A stretch of 64,000 nucleotides of DNA from Owenia fusiformis (GCA_903813345.2 CAIIXF020000009.1:2168001-2232000); one strand, 5' to 3'; shown: positions 1 through 11,660, counted from the first letter of the stretch. Numbers and translations: made by a program. The notes: generated by a model from the sequence alone, not told the origin.

Positions 1-360
1 GGTATCTGATTAAACCTTATTAAATTTACTATATGATTACAATATTCAGTTATGCAAATTAGCTAATTTGCATTAATTGTGACGTCATCAAGCATGATTA
101 GAAGTGAAGATGATTCATCATATGGTTTATGTAATATTTCTAACATTTCAGATGCTATGGTAACATCACTTGATAATGAGGTTTTTACATTTCACGTTCT
201 TAATGAGTTAAAAGAAAGTTATTCTCCCTTTGCTTTAGAGATAAATAGTCACATGAATTTGTTTAAAAAAATTATAACTTAATTTAACCCCCTCCTGACA
301 GCCCCCATATTTGAAGATTTTGATGAAACCTGGCAAAATACATTAATTATTATGTTCCAG
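1..360 (+). repeat. Left arm of a large foldback element
   Basis: Read in reverse complement, positions 1-98 match 2567-2652, and 99-360 match about 1766-2080. The match includes the run around atgcaaattagctaatttgc, the gacgtcatca word and the cctgacagccccat segment. The arms differ by only a few substitutions and one small indel, apart from about 490 bases present only on the right. The window starts at or inside the arm, so the true left end may lie outside. A 67-codon frame in this arm is also mirrored in the other arm and is not taken as a gene. Confidence 0.9.
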
Positions 361-1765
361 AAGCCCCCAGAAGCTATATGATGGCCCCCAGTGGCCCCAA
401 GAATCTATACAGGGGCCCCATGTGGCCCCCAGAAGGTATACGATGGCCCCCAGAAGCTATACAAGTGGCCACAGAAACTATACTGTGGCCCTCAGAAGCT
501 ATATGATGGCCCCCAGAAGCTAATTAGTGGCCCCTAGGAGCTATACGGTGGCACCCAGAAGCTATACAGGGAACCCCAGTGGCCCCAAGAAGCTATACGA
601 TGGCCCCCAGAACCTATACAGCCCCCAGAAGCTACACGATGGCCCCCAGAATCTATATGATGGCTCCCAGAAGCTATACAGGGCCCCCCAGTAGCCCCTA
701 GAAGCTATACGGTGGCCCCCAAAGCTATATGGTGGCCCATTTGGGGACACTGTATAGCTTCTGGAGGCCATCGTATAGCTTATGGGGGCTACCTTATAGT
801 TTCTGTGGGCCCTTGCATAGCTTCTGGGGGCCATCGTATAGCTTCTGGGAGCCACTGGGGGCCCCTGTATAGCTTCTGGGGGCTACAGTACAGTTTTTGC
901 AGGCCCTTGCATAGCTTCTGGGGGCCATCGCATAGCTTCTGGGAGCCACTGTGGGCCCCTTTATAGCTTCTGGGGGCCACTATATAGCTTTCGGGGCCAC
1001 TGGGGGCCACCGTATAGCTTCTAGGGGCTACTGGGGGGGGCCTTTTATAGCTTCTGGGAGCCGTTGGGGGCCACCATATAGATTCTGGGGGCCATTGTGT
1101 AGCTTCTGGGAACCACCATATAGCTCCTGAGGGTCACTATTTAGCTTCTGGGGGCCATCATATAGCCTATGAGGGCCACTGGGGGCCACTGTATAGCTTC
1201 TAGGGGCTACTGGGGGCCCTTCACATTTTCTGGGAGCCATTGGGGGCCATCATATAGATTTTGGGGGCCATCATGTAGCTTTTTGGGGCTCCTGTATAGC
1301 TTCTGGGGGCCATCGTTTAGCTTCTTGGGGCTACTGGGGTCCCCTGTGTAGCTTCTGGGATCCACCGTATAGCTCCTGGGGGCCACTAATTAGCTTCTGG
1401 AGGCCATCATATAGCTTCCGAGGGCCACTGGGGGCCACCATATAGCTTCTGGAGACCATAGTATAGTTTCTGGGGGCCCTTGTATAGCTTCTGGGGGCCA
1501 TTATATAGCTTCTGGGGGCCACCGTATAGCTTTTTGGGGCCACTGGGGGCCCCTGTATAGCTTCTGGGCGCCACCGTATAGCTCCTGGGGGCCACAGGGT
1601 TTCCTGAATAGCTTCTGGGAGCTACCGTATAGCTCCTGGGGGCCACTATTCAGCTTCTGGGGGCCAACATATAGCTTCTGGGGAGCACAGTATAGCTTCT
1701 GGGGGCCACTTGGGGCCCCTGTATAGATTCTTGGGGCCACTGGGGGCCATCATATAGCTTCTGGG
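361..1765. repeat. Foldback core: ~21-bp minisatellite that switches strand near 730
   Basis: From about 361 to 725 the + strand reads variants of cccccagaagctatacgatgg. From about 735 to 1765 it reads the reverse complement, tatagcttctgggggccatcg. The unit is about 21 bases, with longer hybrids containing an extra ctgggggccac. The inner part is therefore a palindrome made of tandem repeats, with a longer right side (about 1.03 kb) than left (about 0.37 kb). Frames rich in GPQKLY or SYTVAPR on either strand are by-products of the repeat. Confidence 0.93.
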
Positions 1766-2652
1766 GGCTTCTGGAATCTAATAATTAATGTATTTTGCCA
1801 GGTTTCACCAAAATCTTCAAATATGGGGCTGTCAGTGAGGGGTTAAATTAATTAAGTTATAATTATTCTAAACAAATTCATGCGACTATTTATCTCTAAA
1901 GCAAAGGGAGAATAACTTCCTTTTAACTCATTAAGAACGTGAAATGTAAAAACCTCATTATCAAGTGATGTTACCATAGCATCTGAAATGTTAGAAATTA
2001 TATAAACATAATAAATATTAATAATAAAATATTACATAAACCATATGATGAATCATCTTCACTTCTAATCATGCTATATACTTCAGATGCTTTAAGAATC
2101 AAGAATATGAAGAATATGATGAAAAGCAGACTATATGTATACTATTTATATGAATCATTGAAAGTACATGGTAAATTATAAGATTTGATCTTTAATATAC
2201 AGGGTCGAGATAACCGTTTTGACCCCTGTGAATGATAGTCAAAATGCATGTAGCCTTTCCACATACTTATTAGTTCAGTTCAATACATGCACATTTTTAC
2301 TCAATAAGATTGAAACAACTATGGTTGTTACTTTTTTGTTAATTTAATATTCTTTTTATAATTGTCAAACAATGACGTTCACAGTAGCTGCCTCCAAAGC
2401 TGGATAATTTTGTTAATTCTGATCCTATTTTGAAGATTTGTTGTCTCTTTAATGTTGCTTATATCTTCCACTCATCAAATAAGGGACAAAACTATGCACA
2501 CATTCTGTCATACGGCCTCAGTTCTAATAGATATGTTGCTATACTAGGATATTCTGAACCAAAACTGGATTGATGATGTCACAATTAATGCAAATTAGCT
2601 AATTTGCATAACTGAATATTGTAACAATTTAATAAGGTTTAATCAGATACCA
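1766..2652 (-). repeat. Right arm of the foldback element, with ~490 extra bases
   Basis: Positions 1766-2080 and 2567-2652 are the reverse complement of 360-1. Between them, 2081-2566 has no partner on the left. This extra part contains the first ~200 bases of the 365-bp tandem unit found at 2361-3090, suggesting that the left arm lost this segment or the right arm gained it. Confidence 0.88.
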
Positions 2653-3090
2653 ATATCATCTCTATAGACCAAATAATAATGAAGCTACATTGATTCAAGA
2701 CGCCAAGGTAAGACGTATGTATATTATTGTCAAATAATGACATTCACGATAGCTGCCTCGAAAGTTACATAACTTTCATAATACTGATTCAATTTTGAAT
2801 CTGTTTTCACTTTTATGTTGCTTATACCTTGTACTAATAGAATAAAGGACAAAACCTTTCAGAAATTTTGCCATACGGCCTCAGTTCTAATAGATACGTT
2901 GCTATAGTTGGAAATTCTGAACCAAAAATAGATTGATGACGTCATAATTTATGCAAATTGGATAATTTGCATAATTGAATATCATAAATTTATTGGAAAT
3001 TTAACGAGGTTTAATTTGGTACCAATATCATTTCTATAGACCAAATAATGACAGAGCTATAAATGATTTAAGATACCAATGTAAGATGTC
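2361..3090 (+). repeat. Two tandem copies of a ~365-bp unit
   Basis: Units 2361-2725 and 2726-3090 share attgtcaaayaatgacrttcac near the start, tacggcctcagttctaatag in the middle and ccaatatcatytctatagac near the end. They are diverged by substitutions and small indels. The foldback arms are built from the same sequence, so the element and the tandem unit have a common origin. From 3091 to about 3680 I see only anonymous AT-rich sequence. Confidence 0.85.
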
Positions 3091-3679
3091 TAAAGATGCG
3101 TAACCATGGTAACTGAATGCTGCCATAAAAGTACTATGGGACATTAGTTGGCAATGTTAACAAATGGATTCATTAAATAAACACCCTAGGGATTACAAAA
3201 ATGTATGTAACTTATTCACACCTTATGGGTGCATGGGAACCCCTTGTTCCTACTATACTAAAGTCGTTTATTGAACCATCAGCTGAATGCATGAAACAAA
3301 AAAAGTTAAAATGAATCTTGCAAGAAAAAAAACTATTAAAAATGAACAATGAAAATTCAAAAGTTATGTACATCCACTGTAGATAGATATGCTAGCAAGA
3401 AATCTGTTGATATAAACCATACCCTGTATTGATGTTTTTGGACATTATTTAGATCAATATTAGGAGAGATTTATAGTTTTAGCTTATCAATTGGCAGGCA
3501 GATACTTAACACTTACATTTTATGTCCCCATAAAGATTATAAAATGTTTTCTCATTATTGAGCTCATTTCACAAAATGGCTGATGTGGTCAATGTTAAAG
3601 GGGTAATCTCATCCTAAATATAACATATTACAGCTAATTGGCCCTTTAAGCCATATGTTTATTTAGATGATCAGTTCAC

Positions 3680-3905
3680 ATAGGTGTTTATTTAGTGATT
3701 ATTAAAGAGCTATTCCCAGTGTTCATTTAAAGGCTAATTATGTCTAGGTGTTCTCAACATTATAGTCAGATGTTCTCCCAGTGAGGTGTTCATCCCAGAA
3801 ATTTCTATATAAGGTATAGTTAAGTGTTCACCAGAGAAAGGTGTTTTCTACAGAAAGGTGTTTTCTACAGAGGTGTTTTCTACAGAAAGGTGTTCAGTTG
3901 CTATA
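3680..3905 (+). repeat. gtgttc-rich minisatellite (ACAGT-family related)
   Basis: Degenerate repeats carry the word ggtgttc or ggtgtttt every 16-40 bases, tightest at 3837-3895 where aaggtgttttctacag recurs about every 17-21 bases. The same ggtgttc word marks the right arm of the ACAGT-ended MITEs elsewhere in the window, so this is probably a decayed member of that family. Confidence 0.6.
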
Positions 3906-4860
3906 AATGAATCGTTCACAGATCATTTTGGTTTACTTCAACTTGAAGCATCTGCAAAATAAATTCTGTAGCTTCAATAGCACTATTTAAGTCAAGTTTA
4001 CGAAATAAAGAATGTGAACAGGACCTATATATAGATAGAAGGGGGTTATTAGTGGTTGACTCGACCGCATTACTTATTCTCCTTTTGACATTTTACCTTG
4101 TTATTCTGTAAGAATAAAAATGAATTATGATGTTTCAGCCGCATAATTTAACGAAGTTTGTACTGGAATGTTTTGTGAGTTACATGTGCGTGTGTTTTGC
4201 AGAATTTTCTTATTTGTACTTTTTTAAGATTTATGGTATTTATTTCAAGATAAGACATGTGTGTACATTGTTGACAGAAGGGGTTTTAAAGTTGAAATGT
4301 TAATAGCATCAATTAGAAAAATGTGTGTCTCTAGCTTAAGATAAGTATGTGTTGCTATTTTAACAGCTGGGATTTTTTTGAATATTACAATATATTTTCA
4401 TTGAATCTAATCATTTTCTTTTTTCTCGTTCAACGTATACCATTTGACGCCTTGTACTTTTGTAATATTTATTGGAGATTGTGTCTGATCATAAAAAGTA
4501 AGAATTATGAATCTGCATTAGTCAAAGAGGCACCGCCTTTATCATTTATAACCACTATAAACCACAGAAGACTTTAATTAGTCTACTCTAAATAGAATGA
4601 GATAGGAATTCAAACTTACTCTGAAAAAGCTACAAAAATTAGAACACTCAGTGTTACAAAACACCTCTTGTAATGTTGATGCTAATAAAGATCTCAGTAA
4701 CCCAAAAAGGAGTCCTTATGCTTTAATTTTGATTGACCTAATCTGATTGGATATGACTAGATCAAAGAATCATCTCTTATTCATAGAGTATAGATAAAGC
4801 TCTCTTTTAACAATCTTGAAAGGGTGATTGCCTACTCTTACTCTTGTCCTGGAATAATTT
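3906..4860. other. Anonymous AT-rich stretch
   Basis: I see no gene, no recognisable repeat and no convincing splice-bounded exon here. A 76-codon frame at 4347-4577 has no family resemblance. Confidence 0.5.
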
Positions 4861-4862
4861 TT

Positions 4863-5005
4863 TATGTCGTCACCAGAAGTGATGACATATTGTTACAGTC
4901 TCAAACCTTTTTGTGAACAACGGTCTACATTTGGTGGTTGGCATTCGGTGTCTGTAACAAATGGTAGGTGGTGATATTTTTCATGTTGAGACCTTGTTTA
5001 CTATT
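4863..5005 (+). repeat. Family M repeat, copy 1
   Basis: It starts ttttatgtcgtcaccagaag and ends gtaggtggtgatatttttca. Five copies in the window share this layout: a left end resembling ATGTCACCA, a middle with gttggtgtttg-like words, then gtaacaaatggcaggtggtg. The ends form an imperfect inverted repeat (ATGTCACCA / TGGTGACAT), so a MITE is the best guess. Confidence 0.75.
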
Positions 5006-5949
5006 TGTTTTACTGTTGGTAATGAAAATCCTTCAAGTTATACAGACAGAGTAAGTGTAAGAGAATGCAAGAGTGTCGAGTCATCGAGTCTCTCTTTGAT
5101 TGAGTTTGCGGAAATTATAAGGTGATCTGATTGGTTAATATTTTTTCACTTTACTTGAATCAAGGACAATTATATTTCTTGCAGGTTCTAAGTTCCGTCC
5201 GTCTGGGTCAAAAATCAACGTAATTTGATGTTCCTTTTCATATAAGTAACATTTTACATCACTGTATAATTTTCAACCTAGTTTTTATATCCTCGTTGAT
5301 TTATTATTTTCTATCTATTCCTTTTAAGACAACATGCTTTTTTGAAGTGTAGCATTCTGCATGGATAAAAGTATTTGTTTTTTGCCTAAAATTGAAGTTG
5401 ACTTGAAAAAATACCTAAACCAGTGAACTTACAAAACAGGGATGATTTTATTTGTCATATATGTTTCATTTATAGTATTGCTTGTCACCAAGCCTTCAGG
5501 TAAACTTTCTTCGTAGGCGTAATGACAACTTATACTTATAGTATACTGTGACATTTTTGATGACACTTGCTTTCTTTGGAAATAGTTAGGCGTAAACTTA
5601 ACATTCTTGAGTTGCAGATTTCAACCATCTCTCCAGTTTCTCTTGATTTCCCATCTTTTCATTTCTCTTATCTTTCAATGTTGATTGTGATTTTGATTCT
5701 AAGATTTTATGCGTGTTATATACATATATGGTTAAAAGTTGTTCATTATTTTATGCAAATTTCTGTCCTCAATCTTTTTTTTCTCTTTGAGAACACACAT
5801 TTCCGCCACTATATTTTGCAGGGGTGTTTTATGATTTATTTTGGCTTTGACGTCATTGTCTCCGAGTTTATAAGAAACATGCTATTTTTACTTAACTTTG
5901 ACCACATACATATATTTACATTACCTTTTGACTCACTTATGAAATTCTA
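5006..5949. other. Anonymous AT-rich stretch
   Basis: A 127-codon frame at 5567-5950 is the longest open run but has low-complexity, hydrophobic, AT-driven composition and no family resemblance. Nothing else seen. Confidence 0.45.
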
Positions 5950-6118
5950 AAAGATCTGTCTGCTCACGCTTATTTAGTTATTTCTCGCTAAAATTTGAAT
6001 AAAATGCATGATATTTTTGCATTTTTATACAATTTAGAGTTTTTACTATATGCCTGTTTACTTTATTCCTTGCTGATTCCACTCTTTTCCACTCTATTTT
6101 GCATTTTAAAACAAGTCC
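5950..6118 (+). repeat. Family P dispersed repeat (~165 bp), + copy
   Basis: The family is recognised by tctgctcacgcttattt, then atttgaat(g)aaa, then tttctatacaatttagagt, then atgcctgtttactttatt, then ccactctatttt and gcattttaaaac. This copy is nearly complete. Members lie on both strands throughout the window. No terminal inverted repeat, tRNA-like promoter or A-tail was seen, so the class is unknown. Confidence 0.75.
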
Positions 6119-6474
6119 ACCTTGTCATTTTACCTACTGGTGTTATCTTAGTGTGAACCCACAATACCTTAACAATAAACATTGAAAGTTTACATTTTTT
6201 GATCATGAAATTGAATTTTAACAACATAATAAATATTACTATGTGAAGCTATTTTGATAACTTTGACATTGATATATTTTCTTAGAATTTAAAGTTTATA
6301 TTATTATAAGAAATTATTAGTAAGATATCGAAGGTCAATGATAGATCATCGATAAATGTTACCTTTTGCTAAGGTCGATGCCCTGATGATGTAAATTGCT
6401 GGACATTTAGAGATAATTTATACCTTTCATGATGACTGTTTATAAAGAGGACTGTTTGCTCTCTCGGGAATTTT

Positions 6475-6590
6475 AGCTCAAATGGGAGCAACATTTTTAT
6501 TTTCACAGTTCTGACCAATATGAGTCAAAATATGCCAATTTTCCAAGATATTCTCATTTTCAAGTGGGTGCATACATATAGATTTGAATT
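6475..6590 (+). repeat. Family H repeat, partial copy
   Basis: It contains ttttcacagttctgaccaat, gtcaaaatatgccaattttc and ttctcattttcaagtgggtg. The family's hallmark is gtgggtgcaaat with gggagatca ends. Only the middle is present. Confidence 0.6.
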
Positions 6591-6894
6591 TGGTACAAAA
6601 GGGATAAATGTAAACCTTTTTGGCAAAAAGTTGAATGGAAAGCTGACTATTTCTTTTAAATTTTCAAATAAGTTCTTAAGTATTATTATCAGTGTATTCT
6701 ACGCCCTTTGATTTGTCTCTCTGAATCATCATAATCTCTTTTAGATCCTTGTTCAAGATGTTTGTACCCTGCAGTCTCGTTATAAACTACCCTCTGCATA
6801 GTATAGACTATGTTACAGTTTAGCAGCCTGCCCCCACGACAGATACCAGTGACAACTCGGGTCATAAATCATTACACACCTACCACACTGACTT

Positions 6895-7061
6895 ATTCTC
6901 AACCAATCAGCGAGCTGGAAGGAACAAGTGTTAAATGCGTGCACAATAATTATGCGATTACGTCAGAAAATGACCATACATAGAAAGTTGTTCTTATTTC
7001 GACTACAAACTCTGATTCGTTCGGTGAGTTCAGAGATTTATTAAAAACTGAAAGAGTGAAG
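6895..7061 (+). promoter_or_regulatory. Promoter-like patch: CCAAT box, CRE-like site and a strong splice donor
   Basis: A perfect NF-Y type CCAAT box (aaccaatcag, 6901-6910) is followed by a CRE-like ttacgtca at 6958-6965, and then, at the spacing expected for a first exon, by a near-consensus donor TCG|gtgagt at 7023/7024. G+C is higher than in the flanks. No TATA box. This could be a promoter with a non-coding first exon, on the same strand as the PDE11-like gene about 37 kb downstream, but no transcript evidence is available. Confidence 0.35.
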
Positions 7062-7277
7062 ATGAAGCTCTCTTTTCAGAAGCGAAGTCGAACGAATGCA
7101 AAGGGTACGATGTTTGGTCTTTTAACCATATTAGCTCTTGTAATTTTCATTATCTCCTTTTTTATTTATTATGTGTTTCAAATACCTGTTGGTCTTTTCA
7201 CACTTATACATATTCAGGTTCTTACTGGCAAGTTTTATTTGATAATTTACAATGAAATCATCATTGAATACAATTGA
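7062..7277 (+). CDS. Small frame with a type II membrane anchor signature (uncertain)
   Basis: From the ATG at 7062 the product starts MKLSFQKRSRTNAKGTMFGL, a basic cytosolic-type N terminus, then about 23 hydrophobic residues (LLTILALVIFIISFFIYYVF), and ends near residue 71. The context gtgaagATGA is a fair start. It lies directly downstream of the CCAAT/CRE patch. I do not recognise it. It could be a first coding exon of a type II membrane protein or a short orphan peptide, but AT-rich DNA easily produces hydrophobic runs. Confidence 0.2.
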   Translation: MKLSFQKRSRTNAKGTMFGLLTILALVIFIISFFIYYVFQIPVGLFTLIHIQVLTGKFYLIIYNEIIIEYN

Positions 7278-8349
7278 GATATCGAGTGGTGTTCCAGAAC
7301 ATAATCAAGTAGCTTATCTGCTAACAATAGTACTTATTGAACACCTATCTAATAAAGAGGCTTTATCTTTCAACCGCATTCAATTCACTGCCGATCTCAT
7401 GTGTGTGGCCGTGGTAAGAGTTGCTTTTCAGCTTTTTCTATGAAATTAATCAAATGTTGGGTAGTTTTCCTTATACTATCATTCCAAGCCATTGGCAAAA
7501 TTTCAATTGAAGTATCTTTTTGTTGAATTTTAATGCAGTCATTTCCCATAACTTTCTAGACATTTTACCCCTTGGGCATTTAAGACCCCTTAGATGTCTC
7601 ACCCCCTGTACTGGATGTTTTACCCCTTTGACATTTCACCTAGTGGACATTTCACCCATAGATGTCACCGCATTTTATTCCCTGGACATTTCTGACTGAA
7701 CATCACATTTATGATATCGCTAGTGCATGATATTGCTTTATTCCGATTCTACCAAAAATTATATTTTGGAATGTTGAGATCAATCAAATTAACACCAAAG
7801 GTCATTTCACCAGGGAAGACCTTCAAATGTAATCAATTTATTGAATAATTGATTGATTAGACATCATAAATTGTGATAACATTTGAACCTTTTTGGTGTA
7901 AGTGTACTTTAGAATATCAATATGCTCATATTTCTTACGTATTTATCTATAGAGCTTCTTTGAAATAATTCACGTTTTTATGTTTGTTATTTCATGAAAG
8001 TTTTATTGAGTAACATCAACATTGTTTCATTTTTCTAACACAGAGCAGTTTGAACATTTTATGATAACGCTCATAAAAAGTATGTGTGTTGAAAATTGAT
8101 TTTACAGTCATTGTAGGCTGAGATGCGTGGGAGAATTTTAAGTTATTATTTGTTCAGACTTCAACCATATTGATGGATTTTAAAATCAATCATACTTAAG
8201 TACATATGAGTATACACACAAACTGTTTGTATATTCTGTAATGAATTTTTACTCTGTTTCTCTTTACTGTGATTTAAATCATAGATTTCTTATTTTTTGT
8301 TAATAACTGAGCTTTGTGCATATTATTCCTTACTTATTGCTATGTTACT
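7278..8349. other. Mostly anonymous stretch with a degenerate 15-18 bp minisatellite
   Basis: Positions about 7556-7695 repeat variants of tggacatttcacccc (six to eight irregular units). A good donor-like gtggtaagag occurs at about 7410-7419, with an open frame of 63 codons before it, but no matching acceptor could be assigned. Otherwise nothing seen. Confidence 0.45.
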
Positions 8350-8520
8350 CAGTGATCTCCATAGCAAAGCAAGTAGGTGCAGCACCCACCTGAGATTTTA
8401 AGAAACAGGCTTGCACCCACCTGAAAATCCATTTGCACCCACTTGAGAATGAGAAAATCATGAAAAATAGGCATATTTTGACCAATTTTAGTGTGAATTG
8501 TGAAAATGGGAATTTTGCTT
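8350..8520 (-). repeat. Family H repeat, - copy
   Basis: It begins cagtgatctccatagcaaag, then aggtgcagcacccacctgag, then cttgcacccacctgaaaatc and tttgcacccacttgagaatg. It is the reverse complement of the copy at 22425-22625. Confidence 0.7.
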
Positions 8521-9359
8521 AAAAGTTCCTGTGGAAAACAATGTTACTTCTGTTTGATTCACAGCCCTTTTGATTTAGCAGTTACTGTTTAGCTGATATT
8601 TCAAAGTAACCATGGGTACAAAATATGCAACGAGTTAAAACAGGATTTTCTATAATGTGAAAGAATTATAAAAACACAAACATGTGCTTTTAATAGCGCA
8701 AAGTCTTTCTTAGACAATAGCAAAAATATTTTTTATATCTTAATGATAATATCAATGTCTTTATTAAAATGTCAATGCTCCCGTAAAATCAACAATATTT
8801 CTTTTCAATGGCGTATAAAAAGACATACTTTCTTTATTTCCTTGTTATTAATAGCTATAAAACATATTATTCATGATTCCATAGGTTTTAATTTAAATGT
8901 CACACTTGTCATTTTCATGCGAACTCCGCTGCAAAATATTTCAAGGAAATCATTTAATTCCGTCTTTTTCTCAAAAAGAATCAAAACTGACTGCTTGATT
9001 TTTGCATTTTCATATAATATAGAGTGCTCACTTTGCCGGTATGTTCTTCATTTTGTGATTGTTTCTTGAAGTTTCCGTGTATCTTAAGAAAGGAAACCGA
9101 GGCCATCTTGTTTTTTAGACAAAATGATTGTTTTTACAATGTCAGGAGGACGCTTTGTCAGAAATACGCAAGTGCCAAGTCTGAATAGAGAAAACGAGAA
9201 TTGTAAAAAAATATTTGAATCTCAAATTAGAAAATTGCCAAAGGCTTTAATGTTTAGATAAAGGAATAGCCAATAACATAATCATGCAAAACAAATAGTA
9301 CATGCTAGCTTTGTACATAAACGATCACCCACCCATCACTTGATGCTTAGAAAGCAGTC
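8521..9359. other. Anonymous stretch with a decayed family P piece
   Basis: A 108-codon frame (8743-9069) overlaps words of family P (tttgcattttcatataatat, agagtgctcac) near 9000-9050 and is not considered a gene. The rest is unrecognised. Confidence 0.4.
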
Positions 9360-9560
9360 CCTTAGCCAGGATTTTCCAAGGGGGTTCACTTTTTAAAAAA
9401 TTCCAGGGGAGTTCACTTTTTGACAATTTTGGCCAAAAAATTGGCTAAAATCACTTGAAAAGTGCTCAGGATGGTGAAAATCTGCATGATTTTGAGAGAA
9501 TCTTTGGCCGGGGGGGGGGGGGGGGGGAGTTTTATCAAACCCCCCAAACCTCCCTTAAGG
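9360..9560 (+). repeat. Family R repeat, copy 1, with an 18-G run
   Basis: It runs from cccttagccaggattttcca to the aaacctcccttaagg end, with agggggttcactttttaaaa and cttgaaaagtgctcaggatg inside. An uninterrupted run of 18 G at 9510-9527 is present. Confidence 0.72.
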
Positions 9561-10939
9561 GGCTTGAAAAGTGACATAAATTAAAAAGAAGTGGAATGGG
9601 CAACCAAGAAAGTAGACATGTATAGTAGCCAACATAATAAACTTTATGAAATACAAGAAAATGAGAGTTCTCATTCAGGTGTTAGAAAGGAATTATGTGA
9701 AGAAGGGTGTCATAAAAGAGGTGTTAATGCTTAGGATTGTTGCAAAATGAAAGATTGCTCGAAGGTGAAATGTTAGTAATGAAGCAATAGATCATTGACC
9801 AATATCAATTTTTCTCTGCCATGTCCAATAATCCAAGATGAATATATTATAGCAAGGACAGAACCATATCTTGAAATATTTGACTATTTCACTTTCTCGA
9901 GGAACTTTGAATGGAGTATGAACATTTCTGATTTTTTGTTTAATTTTGAATATTGGTTGATTAGTTTGCTTCACAAATTGTGTTTTATATTCTATTTCAC
10001 TTTTTGAAATATGATTTTTCTCTAACATGAGTTATTAATGATTTATTAGATCTCTTAGCTTCATTGAAGTGAACCAGAAATTCATGAATCTGCAAAATCT
10101 GACAATTCCATCATTGATGATGAGGAAAATTATCAGATGATTCGTTTTGCAAAACAGAAAGTTAGTGAGAAAATAGAGCAAATAACAAGACACTAGGGTT
10201 TATTTTTGGTATAATCGTAACTTACAATTACAAGAAAGTCATTGTCTATTTTATGACGAACAATGCCTTGCGACCAAATCGCAAATTGTGACTGTTCCAA
10301 GAAGGGAACCCTGGGTAACAGAGGTGAAGGACACATTCTCGCTAACTCACTAAAAATACCAGAGAAATAGACAATTTCTTTAGATAAGAGTAATGCTGTT
10401 AATCTGAGGAGGGGTATCAACAAAGATGGTAAAGTTAGGGATTCCTTTAAGTCTGTTGTTCTGTTTCTATGACATCATTTTAATCCATGGTTACAGCAAT
10501 TGATTTAGGAATTTTTTAGAAGTTTTTGTTAATGCCCAAGATTAACATTTGGAATTTTGGAATTTGGAATTTTTAGTAAAAAGATATTGTCATGTTTTTT
10601 TGTTTTTAATTGTGTCAAGATTAATTCTCATATCTGCTACATGGTCCTCATCTTGAATGAGTTGTCCTCCAATCTTTTTCAAACATTTTTATCATAAATA
10701 CTCAAAGCTCATTGGTCAAAATTGATCACATGATAGACTGAAGATGACCTCCTTTGACTTGGTCAGTTATGATAACAACAAAAACACATTTCTCAATGCC
10801 ACTGTATGTGATTTTTATTGTAATATGTCCTGAACATTAATAAAGATATAATTTTAATTGTCTCTGAGGAACAATTTGGATAATTGCCAGGTTACCTATG
10901 ATTTTAACATTAGAGACAAGGACATTTCATGTATCTATA
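9561..10939. other. Anonymous AT-rich stretch
   Basis: No gene or clear repeat seen. Opposite-strand frames at 9795-10028 are mutual shadows without family resemblance. Confidence 0.45.
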
Positions 10940-11155
10940 TTAAATGTTCTCCCGAGGATTTTGTCTCAAGTGAATGCAAAATTCTTAATTTCAGGATTTA
11001 TACCTTTGGTCAATATATTCCTATTTTTATGATTTTTTTTTCTTATTTTCACTTTGGTGCAAGTGGATTTTCAGTTGGGTGCAAGCCTTTTTTAAAATCT
11101 CAAATGGTGCAACACCCACTTGCTTTAATGGTGGGGAGATCATGTTCATATTTAG
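10940..11155 (+). repeat. Family H repeat, + copy
   Basis: It runs from ctcccgaggattttgtctca through ttcagttgggtgcaagcctt to atggtggggagatcatg. A 150-codon frame at 10858-11310 is made mostly of this repeat and is not a gene. Confidence 0.68.
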
Positions 11156-11554
11156 TAATTGATCAGCCATTTATTGAATTCTCTAAAATTAAGAATTTAA
11201 AACCGATTTTAGAGCCTGGGATTCAAGAGGTTAAAATGCAAAAATTCTGTATTCTTAAAATGAAAAAAGGACTCTCTTATTATAAAAATATTGCCAGACA
11301 AATTATATAAAAATGAAAGCTAGATTATCCTGAAACAGAGTCAGAATTGTAGGAGTTCTTAGTGCATATGGTGTCAGTTCCTGTAATACACCAATAAATT
11401 ATGAAATCTCTTCCCACTACTTTTGTAATATAACCATGAATGTCAATTTTAATACTGACTTATGTAAAGCCAACACCTGTGGTCTGATTTTCCTTTTCTA
11501 AGATTTTTTTCATTTTGTGCTCATTCTAGCCTGATGTCAGATTTAATTCAATAG

Positions 11555-11660
11555 TTTTTATTAATCATTATTACAATTTAGAGTGTTTAATTACATGTCT
11601 GTTTATTTGATTTCCCAAGAATTCCAATCTTGCTATATTATTTTGAAATGTGAATTGTAT
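11555..11660 (+). repeat. Family P repeat, partial + copy
   Basis: The 3' two-thirds of the family: attacaatttagagtgttta, atgtctgtttatttgatt and ttgaaatgtgaatt. Diverged. Confidence 0.55.

Noticed and set aside
562-1740. Several SYTVAPR / GPQKLY-rich frames on both strands
   Set aside because: By-products of the 21-bp minisatellite in the foldback core.
5567-5950. 127-codon frame considered as a possible exon
   Set aside because: No splice-site logic, no conserved motif, low-complexity hydrophobic composition typical of T-rich DNA.
7252-7443. 63-codon frame ending near a strong donor at about 7413, considered as an exon
   Set aside because: No acceptor gives an open frame through it and it overlaps the membrane-anchor frame out of phase.
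10858-11310. 150-codon frame on the + strand
   Set aside because: Half of it is the dispersed family H repeat; no family resemblance and AT-driven composition.
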